NCBI GenBank assembly: GCA_951230915.1
Contig: OX579642.1
Coordinates: forward strand, 5,022,001 to 5,086,000
From: Antitrichia curtipendula
Taxonomy: Eukaryota; Streptophyta; Bryopsida; Hypnales; Leucodontaceae
Direction of reading: 5' to 3'
Length of the DNA: 64,000 nt
Program-made: the position numbers and the translations under genes
Notes under the pieces: generated by a model
Databases searched by the model: none
Seen by the model: only the letters and a program-made list of their open reading frames with translations
Told to the model about the DNA's origin: nothing
Shown: positions 23,605-34,802 of the stretch, one piece after another
Position numbering within the stretch: the stretch's first letter is position 1
How the letters are laid out: each line of letters begins with the position of its first letter

Positions 23605-24800
23605 GTTCTTGCTTTAATTTAACTAAACTATGATTGATTGAACTCCTACTAATTCCAATTTATATATCCCACATTTTATGTTTACCTCCTACCACCCTAT
23701 ATGTATATAAAAATTTCTCTTCTCCTTTCTACAATACAATTATGAATGGCTTTCAAAATGTAGTAAAGAAATTCAAGTTTTGAAACTTTGAATTCAATGA
23801 GTTGAATGCCTTTTTGTTGAAAGTTTTATTTGAAAGTATATATTTTGTTTCTAACCTAGCGAAGTGAACTGTTTGTTACTAACCCATTTTATTTTTGTTT
23901 TTTGATAAAACACAATGGTGATAAATTAAAAAGTAGAAAGAACCCAAACAAACTAATCCATTTTCTTATTAAGTGTAGTTGTGGCCTAGGTACCTAGGCT
24001 AGTGAGCTTCAATTTCTTGACAATGTGCGACATGTGGATAATTATCTACTGATGGATGTGGAATATTCCACATCATTCCGTCTAAGGGAAGGCAATCATT
24101 CTCTCTACTACTAAATGTAATGGGGGCTGAAAATTCAAGTAAATTTTTATATTAATGGTTCCCGTGCTGACCAATAGAAAGCTTGCAAACCGGGTTGGGA
24201 TGGCATGACACACTTGGGAGGCTGCAAGTCCCCATGCTTGCTTGGTGAATTCCCAGGTGAACTACATAACATTGTTACATCCGTTAATTCATCCTCCCTC
24301 ACATGAGGGATAATTCCCCTTGAATGCCTAGAGCAAATTGAGTTATATTAGGAGGCATTTGATTGGTCAGTGCACATAACTTGTGCCTACATCACATTGG
24401 TTCTCAATTGGATAGGTCTACACCTTTTTGAGCTGTCTCAATTCTTGTTCTAGGGGAACTCAAAATCAATAGTCTTTGCAATTAGGCTTCTGCTTTTATA
24501 GAGAGCAAAAGATCCCCCAGTGAAGGTTAACAATGTTATATAAACACATCAACACCCCTTCGCCGTGGGGATTTGGCCGCCCCACGATGGCGATGCTCTT
24601 AGGGACATTGAGAGGGACATAAGACTCACCAATTAACTGAATATCCACCATAGTGTTGTCCCACTACCTTGTGCAAGACAATCACACTCTTTAACATAAA
24701 AGTCAAAATGAATGAAAAATGAATGTTTTCAACTTACTAGAGCATTTCCATTCTTCAAAAGGACATTTCTTTTTTGTCCCCATCAACGTTGCAAAGTTAA

Positions 24801-25690
24801 CCCACACAGGACCACAACCCTTTTTTTTTGACAAAAGACACTCAAAATTGTCATTTCTATTGCAACACCAATAAATAAATAAGTTTTATTTTTTGTTTTT
24901 TTATTTTTTCATACCTAATTTTAAGATGTTGCACTAGACTAGTGTAAGATTGTGTAGAAGATATTGCAAAAATATGAGTCTTATAGATTGCAAGATATTT
25001 GCATTTAAAGAAAAGAAAATAAATTTTTTTACACTTGGCGTGACTAGGTTGCAAGACTTTGAATCTTCTTCACTATAAATTTTTGTAAATATGTAGAGCT
25101 TGAATTAAAAAAAAATTTATCATGAAGGATTGAATTGAGAATCTAGGAAAAATTCAAAAAAGAAGAAGGTGATTTTTATTCTTTAAAAATTTATTAAATA
25201 GAAGTAGGTATGAATGAGAGGATTAAATTGTTAATAGCTCAATGATGGAACTGATACATTCTTATCCAAATGGTGAGATTGTTCAAACATTCAAAATAAA
25301 TCCTATAGAACTTCTTCTTTTTGAAAAATGTGAAAATTGAGATAAAAAAACAAATCATGCTCTAATTGCCTATAAAATAAGATGATCTATAACTTTCATC
25401 ACTCATCTAGATAAAACAAAACAAACCTTCCATATGGACAAAAATATTATCTACTAAATTGTCTATTAAATTTATTTCACATTTTTGTAGGGTTTTTTTT
25501 TATGTCCAGGAAACTAAAAAAATAGAGTCTATAGTGGCATACATTCAATCATGGGTCCTAATTGAAATGCAAACTATATTCCAATAAAACTTATGCATTT
25601 TCTATCCTTGAAATATATATAAAACAAATATAGTAGATAATTGCACTTATAGGAATTACCCAAACTTCCATTTGTCTTTTGAGGAGGGTT
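24801..25690 (+). mobile_element. Decayed TTAA-type element
   Basis: It follows TTAA (24797-24800) and its start, CCCACACAGGACCAC, and the following GACAAAAGACACTCAAAA text match the clean copies at 28423 and 55281. The internal phrase on clustered TTGCCTATAAAATAAGATGATC also aligns. The right terminus is degraded around 25680-25690. Confidence 0.55.
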
Positions 25691-28418
25691 GCTAGCATGT
25701 GGGTCATTGCAAGACACATTGTGCAATTCTATAGCATTTCTAACAATACTTGTTGTATTATTACCTTTTGAAAAAATTACTTAAAAATAAAATAAAACAT
25801 GAATAATTAATATTACACTAGAAATAACACATTACCAAAATTTCAAACCAAAAAAATACAGGTCAAAAGTTATTCATGAAATAGAGTGACAAAAAATTTG
25901 AAGAAACATTAGGAAAACTTCAGGCCTCAAATAGGCTACAACTCTACAAGTTTTGAATGGCAGCAGTGCAATTAGAGAAAAAATGACAATTTTTTTTAAT
26001 AAATTTTTTTGAGACTGATGTAGAACCACCACCTAGTGCTATGTGCATGCCACATCAGATCAGCTATTTTTTCAATTTCATTTGTACTTTTTAAATATTT
26101 TTTATTTTTTCTATATTTGCACTATGGGAGAGCCAAAAATGAACAGTCAGCAGCCCTTTGAAGGGGTCACATTTTTCCTAATAATAGATACTTTGATGTT
26201 TTAATTTGTAAGAACTAGGAAAAAAACATTTACAAAGAAACAAAAATTATCCATTGAGGAGGATTTAATGCTAATTAGATTTCACAAAAAAATGATCTTG
26301 AAACCATCTTCAATCTTCAAAGATGCTCGTGCAAGAAAAAACTATTTGCATGGACATGGAGGACATAAAATAATATTTTACTGATGCCCTTTTGTAAGCT
26401 AAATATGCCTATCTAGTGTGTGAATGGACCAAAAAAACTTCAACTCTAGATCATTCAATTTGGGTATTTTTAACATAGTTAAAAAAACTAAATCTCAAAT
26501 TGTGGCAAACAATTGAAATTCACTTTTTAATTTTTATTATTTTTAATTTTTTTGAAAAATAAGGTATTCAACTACCATCGAGGTAGACATCTCTAGTCAA
26601 ATTTTCATATTCATTGGACTTGTGTTTCAAAAGTTAACGGGTAACTACACACTACAATCGTCCCTTTTCAGAATATACAATCCAGCAAAAACTAGTACAA
26701 ACTGTACCAAAATTGGTACAAAATGTGTGCAATTTGGTACTAAATGGAGTCATTATGCCATTTATACCAAAATTTAGTATTGGCCCATCTGATTCAAATT
26801 TCTTTTTTTTATAGATTCTCAAATTTTAATTAAAAAAAATCAAATTTAAAGTTAAAATTTGGCTCTTATACTAAAATTATACATTTGCTGGGATATTTTC
26901 TTATATAGGTCTTAAAACACCAATTTAGTGCCTAGTCTAAATACCCAAACATTAGAGCATTGGAATTAGCTCTTTGAATTGTAAGAATGAAACTCAAATT
27001 AGGCAAAAAAAGTACAACATGCTAAACATGAATTTGTGACAGTACAAATATTTATTGTTTGTACTCCATACATTTCAATAAGTAGATGAAATTCACTTTT
27101 GGTTATGCAATTATTAATGTATGCAAAATATAAGACTCTAATCCATTTATTTATTTATTAAGTCACAAAAACCATAGGAAAATTGACTCTAAACTTTTAT
27201 CTTGTTCATAAATTTTGCCGTGACTATGATTATGGACAACCGCAGTGTGCTTTTATCCTAAAGCAGATGATAATAACATCATTCCAACTGTAAATTAGGA
27301 TTGATGTTTTTTGCAACCACCTATGTGAGTTTAGGATCATGAGCCATGAAGTCAGAAGCCTAGGTACCTATATTACAAACACCTTCCATGGTTATAAGAT
27401 ACCTATATTGTAGGTGCCTAGGTGATGAACACTTTCCACGGTTATTGAACACTTAAGTTATAGGTATGTATGTTATTGGCACCTTCAATGAATCATTAGA
27501 GGAAATTCAGACCATGTAAAATTGTACAATTACAGGAAAAAAAATTGGCCCATGTAACCTCTTAGTGTGCCATGCAAGATTGGGGATTAAATTTATTTTT
27601 TCCAAAAATAAAAACAAGATGAACAATGCTTTCATATCCCCTCCAAATTTCTTCATTGAAATCTAAAGAAAGTTTATCATTTTTTAGTTTAAAAAAAATG
27701 AGAAATAAAAAATTCCCTCAAATTTGTACACATTTTCAAATAGGAGTAGAAAGCCAAAACTGACCAAATTGGATTCTACAAAATTAGAAAATTTATATAT
27801 GCATCAATTTCTTAAATTTGACAACTAATATTATTAGTATATTGTTTGGAACATCTTTAAAAGAAAAGGAATCATTTTGATTGTTTTGTGTTCTCAATTA
27901 CACCAAATTGAACCTTGTATTTTTAAAATTGCAAAAATATAAGTTTGACAAAATTCTCTAGACCTAGTTTACTTCTGTAGAGTAAAGACTGGAAATGTCC
28001 AAGAAAATATTTTTTTCCATCTTACTAGTCCTTTCATTTGAAGAAAATTTAGTTTGCTCACTTTTTCTATTAAACCATATTTTATGAAATTCTTCTTTAC
28101 AAAATATTGAGACTTATTTCACCCTACCAAAAATTTGCCATTGAAAATTTGAAGAGGACACATTATGTGCTCTTAGTCTTCGAGGGATTAAATACTCCAT
28201 GAATTCATGTAAAACTTTCCACCAATCATAGGCTCTCTGTACATTTGACAGAGTTTCAAATCTGACACCTTTTTTGTTTAGATATTGCTCCTAAATATTT
28301 GAAATTTGGAATTTGTGTTTAAGAACTAGAACATGTTGCATTGTACAACCACAAAAGAGTGTATTTTTCAAAACTAGGCTCTATATATTAATCAACATAA
28401 ATATATCATACCTAAATA
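25691..28418. other. AT-rich non-coding DNA
   Basis: Long AT-rich stretch with no credible coding frame. A short motif TTATACC/GGTGCCTAGGT with AGGTACCTA recurs around 27355-27480. I see no terminal repeats that define an element. Confidence 0.5.
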
Positions 28419-28422
28419 TTAA

Positions 28423-29095
28423 CCCCTAAAGGACCAAGGTCTTTTTTCTGCCAAAAGACACTCAAAACTATCATTTCTATAGCAAAAAGTTTTAAAAATT
28501 GAAAATTATTTTTTATGCACATTTTACTGTAGAATATTAACTTCTTGAGTTCCACAACAAAATCGCAATGTGTTGAAAAACTTGTTTTTTTTCACTTTAA
28601 AAGCACATATCTTGCAATTTGTGCGGTCAAAATTTAAGAATTTTTTTCCACACATCCTCATACTAGTTAGGTGTATCTTTAAGATGGAATTAAAATGTAT
28701 TCAAAAATGAATCCTACAAGTTATTTTTTTCAAGAAGATACTCTAATTGCCCAAAAAACAAGATTGTCCATAATTTTTTCATAACAAATCCAAATGAAAT
28801 GAATCAAAGCTTACTAGTTAGATAGACAAAAATATAATCTATGAGAAAAAAATTCTAAGAAAAAAATTCAAATTTTTGCAAATATTTTTTTGTTGCCCAC
28901 TTTCCCTTGTTTTGAGCTTATTTGGGTATAAATTTTGTTCCTGGGCACCGATTGAAGAAAAAAACTATATTCCCAGAAAGTTGATCAATTTTCTATCTTC
29001 TAAAAAAGTTTCAAAAAATCAGGACAAAAATTCAGGCTGTAGGTACCTGCCCAAAATCTCATTTGTCTCCCGAAGGGACAATGGTCCTTTAGGGG
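28423..29095 (+). mobile_element. TTAA-flanked piggyBac-like non-autonomous element (673 bp)
   Basis: The termini are a perfect 14-bp inverted repeat, CCCCTAAAGGACCA at the left and its complement at the right, and TTAA flanks both (28419-28422 and 29096-29099). The interior is AT-rich and non-coding; the 79-codon frame at 28876-29115 runs past the end and is not called. It is one of the two cleanest copies in the window and defines the family. Confidence 0.8.
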
Positions 29096-29099
29096 TTAA

Positions 29100-30218
29100 G
29101 GTTGGCAAAATTTAACTGAAAAAAGAAAGAGATGGTAAGCAAATAAATAAATGTTGCAGATGACAAAATTATTAGAAAATGGACCACATTCATTTTGAAC
29201 ACTTCCAAAAATATGACAAATGGAAAGTTTGGTGAAGTGCTATTAGTGTATTGTTTCACAACACCAAAAAAGGACATGAGGTTGACAAAATTAATAATAA
29301 AAGAGAAAGCCTACAAACATTCACAAATTAATAAGTAAGAGGAAAATTGTTGATTGGAGCCCCTTGTATCCAAGTTTGCCACATGTAAATTCCATAATTA
29401 CAAGTTTTCTATCCTCTCCATGTTTGTATAATTAAAGTGCACAACTCTTGAAATAAATATAAAATAAAAATGTTAGAAATTTTTATTATTTCTAATAGCT
29501 ATTGCCAAACTACTTTCATGAACTTCAATTCATTATTTAGTATTAAAACGGTGACCATGATAGCTGGGTAATGTAATGCCAATGAACCTCAATGATGAGA
29601 GAAATAACTTTGAGCCTTCTAGAAATAAGTTTAACTGTAAAATCTGTTCATTTAAGGTTCCATAACACTGCCCATTGTGCAATGGACGTCACTCAAAAAG
29701 TACATTCCGGTGTTAGAGGGTAGACTCTATGTTATCTCACACAATACTTTTAATTGGTATATTGGGATTTTAGATGTGTATGGTGTGAGGGTATTAAATT
29801 AGCATGAGTGTGTGTTAAAACTGTGATATTGTGTTTTGATTAGCAATGGGGAAGTTAGAATCCACAATCACACACCTCTTTCCAAGTACTGCAGAAGCAA
29901 AACTTGAAACGATCAGTTTCCAAATGTATATTGGAAAGATGTGTATGACTGTGGATCATAACACAGCAACTTTTTCAAATTTTGATCACATTGAAGTGCC
30001 ATAGCTAGGGACTTCTAAATATGATATTATGTATGCAATACCATTGTATTTGAGTTGAGTACTGGTGAAAAACTATTTTGCTAGTGAATAATTGAATTGC
30101 CTCTCCATTTCTCCTATTAGTGAACATAACCTGATTTTGAGTAGAAGAGTCTCATTCCAGTCCCATGTTCACAGTTCCTAAAATAAAATTCAAGAGGATT
30201 TACTGGAATGCCAGTATT
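29100..30218. other. Non-coding flank left of the giant hAT element
   Basis: AT-rich sequence without recognisable genes. Its last eight bases before the junction region (30219-30226, GGTATTGC) are the left copy of the target duplication of the next element. Confidence 0.5.
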
Positions 30219-30249
30219 GGTATTGCCATGGTTGTCATACTGTACGGAC

Positions 30250-30279
30250 GTCCGGTTCGCCCGTCCGTCCGGGACGTCC
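30250..30279 (+). repeat. 30-bp subterminal direct repeat, left copy
   Basis: GTCCGGTTCGCCCGTCC followed by GTCCGGGACGTCC recurs with one mismatch at 48088-48117 near the right end, in the same orientation. It contains the quasi-palindrome GGACGTCC-like core. It lies about 23 bp inside the left terminus. A transposase-binding or host-factor site is possible; function is not known. Confidence 0.7.
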
Positions 30280-30387
30280 GTTAGAGGTCTCACCCGCCCG
30301 ATACAGTCAACACAAAGTTGACTTTATGAAACCAAAAAAGTAGGCCACGTGGACGCCACGGGGACGCCACGTGGATTTAGGAACATG

Positions 30388-30655
30388 CAGGGCGGGGACT
30401 CCAGAGTCAGGGCGGGGACTCCATTGAGTGGGGGCAGGGACTCCATCCAGTAGGGGCGGGGACTCCAGACAGTGGGGGTGGGGACTCCAGTGAGTGGGGG
30501 CGGGGACTCCAGTGAGAGGGGGCGGGGACTCCAAAGAGTGGGGCGGGGACTCCTGTGTGGGGGCAGGGACTCCAGCGACTGGGGCGGGAACTCCAGCAAC
30601 TGGGGCGGGAACGTGAGGAGGACGGGGCGTGGACGACACGTGTCGGGGCGGGTAC
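30388..30655 (-). repeat. Left GC-rich array of the giant hAT
   Basis: About eleven units of GGGCGGGGACTCCAGTGAG type (roughly 20-24 bp). The orientation is the reverse complement of the arrays at 34498, 42376, 42837 and 47318, so the two terminal arrays face each other. Open frames across it on either strand are Pro/Ser or Gly-rich artefacts of the repeat. It also sits directly upstream of the first gene's TATA box. Confidence 0.85.
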
Positions 30656-30672
30656 TTGAGGAGCGGGGGAAC

Positions 30673-30680
30673 TATATAAA
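30673..30680 (+). promoter_or_regulatory. TATA box of the kinase-like gene
   Basis: TATATAAA follows the GC-rich array directly and precedes the first ATG by about 190 bp. A GTGAGT at 30755 and CTTGCAG at 30831-30837 would define an 83-bp 5' leader intron. Matching boxes occur at 34667 and 43107 before the other two genes. Confidence 0.65.
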
Positions 30681-30864
30681 GCGAGTCCCCGCCCTCATTT
30701 CTTTGCCAAGTCCGCGCCCTACGCCTCACACACTAGTTCGTCCCCACGGCCTATGTGAGTGAGTTTGGTGGGTGGTGGGCTTGGCCCTCATATGTGACCC
30801 GGTTTTTTTCAAATTTTCGGGGCTTTTGTGCTTGCAGAGGCCCATTGAACAATTTCTTTTCGTT

Positions 30865-32445
30865 ATGGCGGGGGAAGGGAGTGCATCGGTGGAGAAACGT
30901 CCTATGTTTGTAGATTTAGATGATGTCGGTGAGATGGTAATTCCATCCACGGACAACTTGATGGCCTCAGGTTCATCGAATCCTTCTTCATCAAGCCAAA
31001 AGAAACGCAAGAAAGCACTCAATCCCCATATGCCTCCACATGAATTCATAGTTGAAGGGAGAGCAATAGTTGTGGTGTTCTACACTCGTCGCAGTACGAC
31101 TATGTTGACCAGGGAGTATGTGGCGCTCAACGAAGAAGGGTACCACAAACTCACGAGGGACCTGCGAACGGAGCTGGAGTCAAAGTTTGAAGCATCTGAG
31201 AAATTCAACAATTTCTCCGATTATTGGTTGCACCAAGACTGGCTGGATAAACAGGTGGTTGCCTTCACAACCAATATAGTGTCAAATTGGTGTTACCACA
31301 TGGGGAAGAAAGAAGATGGTAGCGATTGGGACACACAAAATAAAGAGGTGGTTGCAAAGTTGAAAATCATTCAAAACTTTGCTCAACAATTTTCTTCATC
31401 ACGTAAGAAAAAGCAAGCACCTTGGAAAGCGACAATTGAAGACACCATAACAGCTCATTGTGTTAGTGGAACATTCAAGTGGCTTAAAAGTTCAGTAAAA
31501 GTCATCCCCATGCCGGAACAGAGTGCCGTTGGTTCATATGGGACCGTGAGGAAGGTGATGCTTACAAAACTTCAGAGCATTCCTAGTTGGATATTTTTTG
31601 CTGGGAAGAGCTTGAAAACCACAAATGAAAAGGAGAAGCGCCAAGGAATCATCAATGAGGCGGGCGGGTGTCCAGTGAGACATCCTGGCATCATTCGAAT
31701 TGCGTACCTCCACCCTAAAACGATGGAAGGCTACACGTTATAGTGGAATGGAGGCTCTCTAATTTCTTTCTTATCCAAATACAATTCGAAAGTAAGCGAA
31801 ACATTGGATGTCGATGAGATTAAGCATGAACAAGGTACAGGGTTGACAAAAGAGGAGCTTACATGGGTTGCAACTTACCGACGGAACCGAGTGAACTTGG
31901 CACTCTCTTTGCTTGTCATTGTGGGGAAATGCCACGATGCGCAGTACATGCACAACGACATCACTCCATCCAATATTTTGCTCCATTTTGATGATTATAA
32001 AGAGCACACGGTGTATATAGGGATATGTGATTGGGGACTTTCTAGCCGAGCTGTAGAGAAGGAGCCGTCAAGGTATGGCTTTCCCAACAAGGACATCCTA
32101 GTGAAGGAGAAGAGAATGCGAAGGTTTGCAGCCCCTGAATTGTTTTATATATACGGAGAGCAAGGTTCGGCAAATTCAATTGAGGCCATGCAAAAAATGC
32201 ATTTGTATTCCATGGCAGCTGATGCATATGCGGCCGGATGGATAGCAGCACAAATTTGGAAGGAAGAGTGGGACTCCAAATATTTTACAACGAAGAATCC
32301 AGAGCAGTATCAGAACCTCAGGATCAAATTGGAAAGCCTCGTAAAAGAGGATGTGAGTGAAAGGGCGTCAGTGCCAGATGTTCTCGACGCATTGAAGAAG
32401 GCCCCCCACTGTTGGACTATGCCAGAATGTTGTTATCGTATATAG
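30865..32445 (+). pseudogene. Protein-kinase-like cargo gene with one in-frame stop
   Basis: The frame runs 527 codons from ATG 30865 (MAGEGSASVEKRP) with one TAG at 31741-31743. Residues 1-190 are of unknown type, with a Lys-rich patch (KKRKKA). The rest has kinase landmarks: VGSYGTVRKV (glycine loop), FFAGKSLK (candidate ATP Lys, about residue 248), HNDITPSNILL (catalytic loop, about 363-373, HND for HRD), CDWGLS (about 388, DWG for DFG) and FAAPEL (APE). Asp and Asn of the catalytic loop and the DxG Asp are kept, so activity is possible if the stop were absent. I do not recognise the subfamily. An upstream GTG-start extension is less likely than this ATG. Capture from a host gene or a long-term cargo role are both possible. 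Confidence 0.7.
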
Positions 32446-34034
32446 TATTTAGTTTTTTTACTTTTTGTAGCTTAGCATATAGTTCAAGCATAGAAGGTAA
32501 ATCATCCTCATAGAGGACCATGTGTATGTACTTCGCAATTGCCGAACACCTCAAATATATATGAAATCGGATGCATTGTACATTCAAAATCTCATGTGAA
32601 TATATTAACCTGCTATGTCATTGTTCTTTCTCATTGCATGTTTATGAGTTCCATGAATTGATGATAAAACTTTTATAAAAATAGTGAATGCAATAGTTTG
32701 GTATAAAAATACATACACTTTATCTTTTCACTATGTCTATGTTTTACAGTTTTAGAAGTTAATGAAGCCCCCCCAAAATAAAATAAATGATCCAACAAAA
32801 AAAAGAATAACATTGAAGTACATTGGGATAATTTTAATCATGAACACAAAAAAAGGTTCAAAAAAATTAAAAATTATAAAACGAAAAAAAGAAAAGGAAA
32901 GGGAATGATGGAACCCAAAAATAAGATTAATGGCTTTGAGTTGAGGTGGAAGAACTTTAGTAAATTAGAAAAAAATAAAGTAGGGAAAGGAAAGATTGAA
33001 CGAATAAAGCTAAACTATGAATTCAAATAAAATAGTCTTCTCACTTAATGAACGAAAACAAAATAGAAAATGGAATGTTTGAACAAAAAAAAAAAAAATA
33101 ACTATGAGTTGGGATGGGAGAGTTTTAGGAATGAAGCGAACAAAAAAAGATAATCATCCAAGCCAAAAGGAATGGCATAGAGTTGGCATGGGAATTCCTT
33201 TGTTCATTAATGGAAAAAAAAATAGGAAAGGAAATCATGGAACAAATCCGAAATGGCTTGGGGTTGGTATGGAATAATTTTGTGAGAGACATAGACCCAC
33301 AAAAAATAGTGTGTCAAAGTGATTTCAACTAACACCCCAAAAAATTTACCATTTAGTTCGGATAGATTTGCGTTACCACAAAAAGTAAATGGAATTTCCT
33401 TTAGATGAAAGAGCTTGGCTAATAAAAGCAAAAAATGAAATTAATAGGAATGATCATTCAAAAATAAATGGCCTCGAGTTGGGATGGAACAATTTTGCTA
33501 ATAGCGGGAAAAAAAAATCATTCCACCTTACACAAGTGGCATTGAATTCAAATAATTTTTTTTGGTAATGATGCCCACAAAATAGGGAAGAGAATGAAAA
33601 CACCAGAAAAATTATGGCAATCACTTGAAATGGAAGTGTGCTTTAAAAATCAATGTCTAAAAGGGGAGATGGAGTGACCAAAGCTTTAGAAAAGCATACC
33701 AATTTATTTTAGGATTTTTAGTGGGGGGAATTATTTTTACGGACTTAAATAATCTAACATTAAAAGAAATGTGAATGGTGGAGTGCTTTCTTATATGGAA
33801 ATGATTTGGGTGTCACTATAAAATAATGTAACATCCAAAAAATCTATGGAATAGTGGAGTGATTTGGACATGGAAGTGGTTTGGGGGTTACAAACTTATA
33901 ATGAAGCAATTTAACACCCAAAATAAATATGGAATGGTGGATTGATTAGGATATGGAAATTATTGGGGTGTTAGAGTGATATGATCTAACATTAAATCTC
34001 AATATGGACTGCTAGAGTCACTTAGAACATGGAG
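32446..34034. repeat. AT-rich spacer with degenerate repeated phrases
   Basis: No gene is seen. Phrases such as GGAAAGGGAATGATGGAAC and GGGATGGGAGAGTTTTAGGA recur irregularly from about 32880 to 33640, and a related phrase (GAATGGTGGAGTG, ATGGAAGTGGTTTGGG) from 33770 to 33990. The same phrases fill 37480-39060 and 41190-42170, so the spacers of this element are built from one old, diverged tandem repeat. Confidence 0.6.
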
Positions 34035-34438
34035 TAATGTAGAAGGCTCAGAAATCACTCATCTAAGGGCTGGTTCGCATTTCTACAGTATTTCTTTACA
34101 TGGGAATATTTTTAAGCTCATCCTTGAAACCAAGAAAAATTGATGAGGAATGTAGCCCAATCGGTTTCATATTTTTTTAAACATTATTGAATTAATTATA
34201 AATTTTCAAAGGAGATGTGTCCTAGGTCCCTATTTATATTCTTACGTCCTTCATATTGCAATTCTAAAGAAAAATGGGGATAACAAAGACAATGATTGGC
34301 TCTTGTGATAAAGAATGTTTTTTTCCTTCCTTCCTTTTTGTCTTTTGAGGTCAATTTGAAAACTGCATCATGTCCATTCTACAACCACTTATAGGGGCAG
34401 TTCTTAATGCCAAAACTCTTTTCGAGCCTTCTACCTTA
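34035..34438. mobile_element. MITE-like repeat, copy 1 (about 404 bp)
   Basis: The ends are TAATGTAGAAGGCTC and the complement of TAAGGTAGAAGGCTC, a 15-bp inverted repeat with one mismatch. The whole unit is homologous to 48489-48901 outside the giant hAT. The boundary is compatible with a TA duplication but this is not certain. No ORF. Confidence 0.6.
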
Positions 34439-34497
34439 GGAAATGGAAATATGTCTAAACACATTAACTTCGTATATTTAAATCATGTCCGTGCCCA

Positions 34498-34660
34498 CTC
34501 TCTGGAGTCCTCGCTCCACTCTCTGGAGTCCCAGTCCCACTCTCTGGAGTCCCCGCCCCCACTGTCTGGAGTCCCCGCCCCCTCTCGGTGGAGTCCCCGC
34601 CTCCACTCGGAGGAGTCCCCGCCCCAACTCGATGGAGTCCCCGCCCTGGCGTCCCCCAAC
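34498..34660 (+). repeat. GC-rich promoter array of the RING gene
   Basis: About eight units of CTCTGGAGTCCCCGCCCCCA type. It ends a few bases before TATATAAG (34667-34674), and the RING gene ATG is 136 bp beyond the TATA. The layout copies that of the other two genes. Confidence 0.8.
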
Positions 34661-34666
34661 TGCAAC

Positions 34667-34674
34667 TATATAAG
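34667..34674 (+). promoter_or_regulatory. TATA box of the RING gene
   Basis: TATATAAG, directly after the GC-rich array. The leader downstream (CCTCATTTGTCC, then TTGTGAGCG near 34739) resembles that of the transposase gene (ATTTGTCACC, then TTGTGAGTC near 43190). Confidence 0.65.
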
Positions 34675-34802
34675 GCCGTCCCCGCCTCATTTGTCCCTGC
34701 CCTGCATACTCTCAGCCTTCCATCTCTTTATTGAGCTGGTTGTGAGCGTTGTGCGGGGTCTACTTGATTGCCACGTGGAGGATTTCGCTTTTTTCTACAA
34801 AA

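Larger units (their letters stand above)
20343..24598. mobile_element. Possible 4.3-kb TTA-flanked DNA element without transposase
   Basis: The left end reads GAGCATCGCCACCGTGG and the reverse complement of the right end reads GAGCATCGCCATCGTGG, a 17-bp inverted repeat with one mismatch. Each is flanked by TTA (20340-20342 and 24599-24601), the target preference of PIF/Harbinger. No coding domain is seen inside; it holds a TTAA-type element and a long hairpin. The termini are short and the interval is long, so a chance pairing of two decayed MITE ends remains possible. Confidence 0.4.

Noticed and set aside
30772..30864. N-terminal extension of the kinase-like gene
   Set aside because: It would start at GTG and lies across a likely leader intron; ATG 30865 is better.
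31741..31743. Programmed stop-codon readthrough in the element genes
   Set aside because: Different stop types occur, also in retroelements and the Tc1 gene, without a shared context; mutational decay is simpler.
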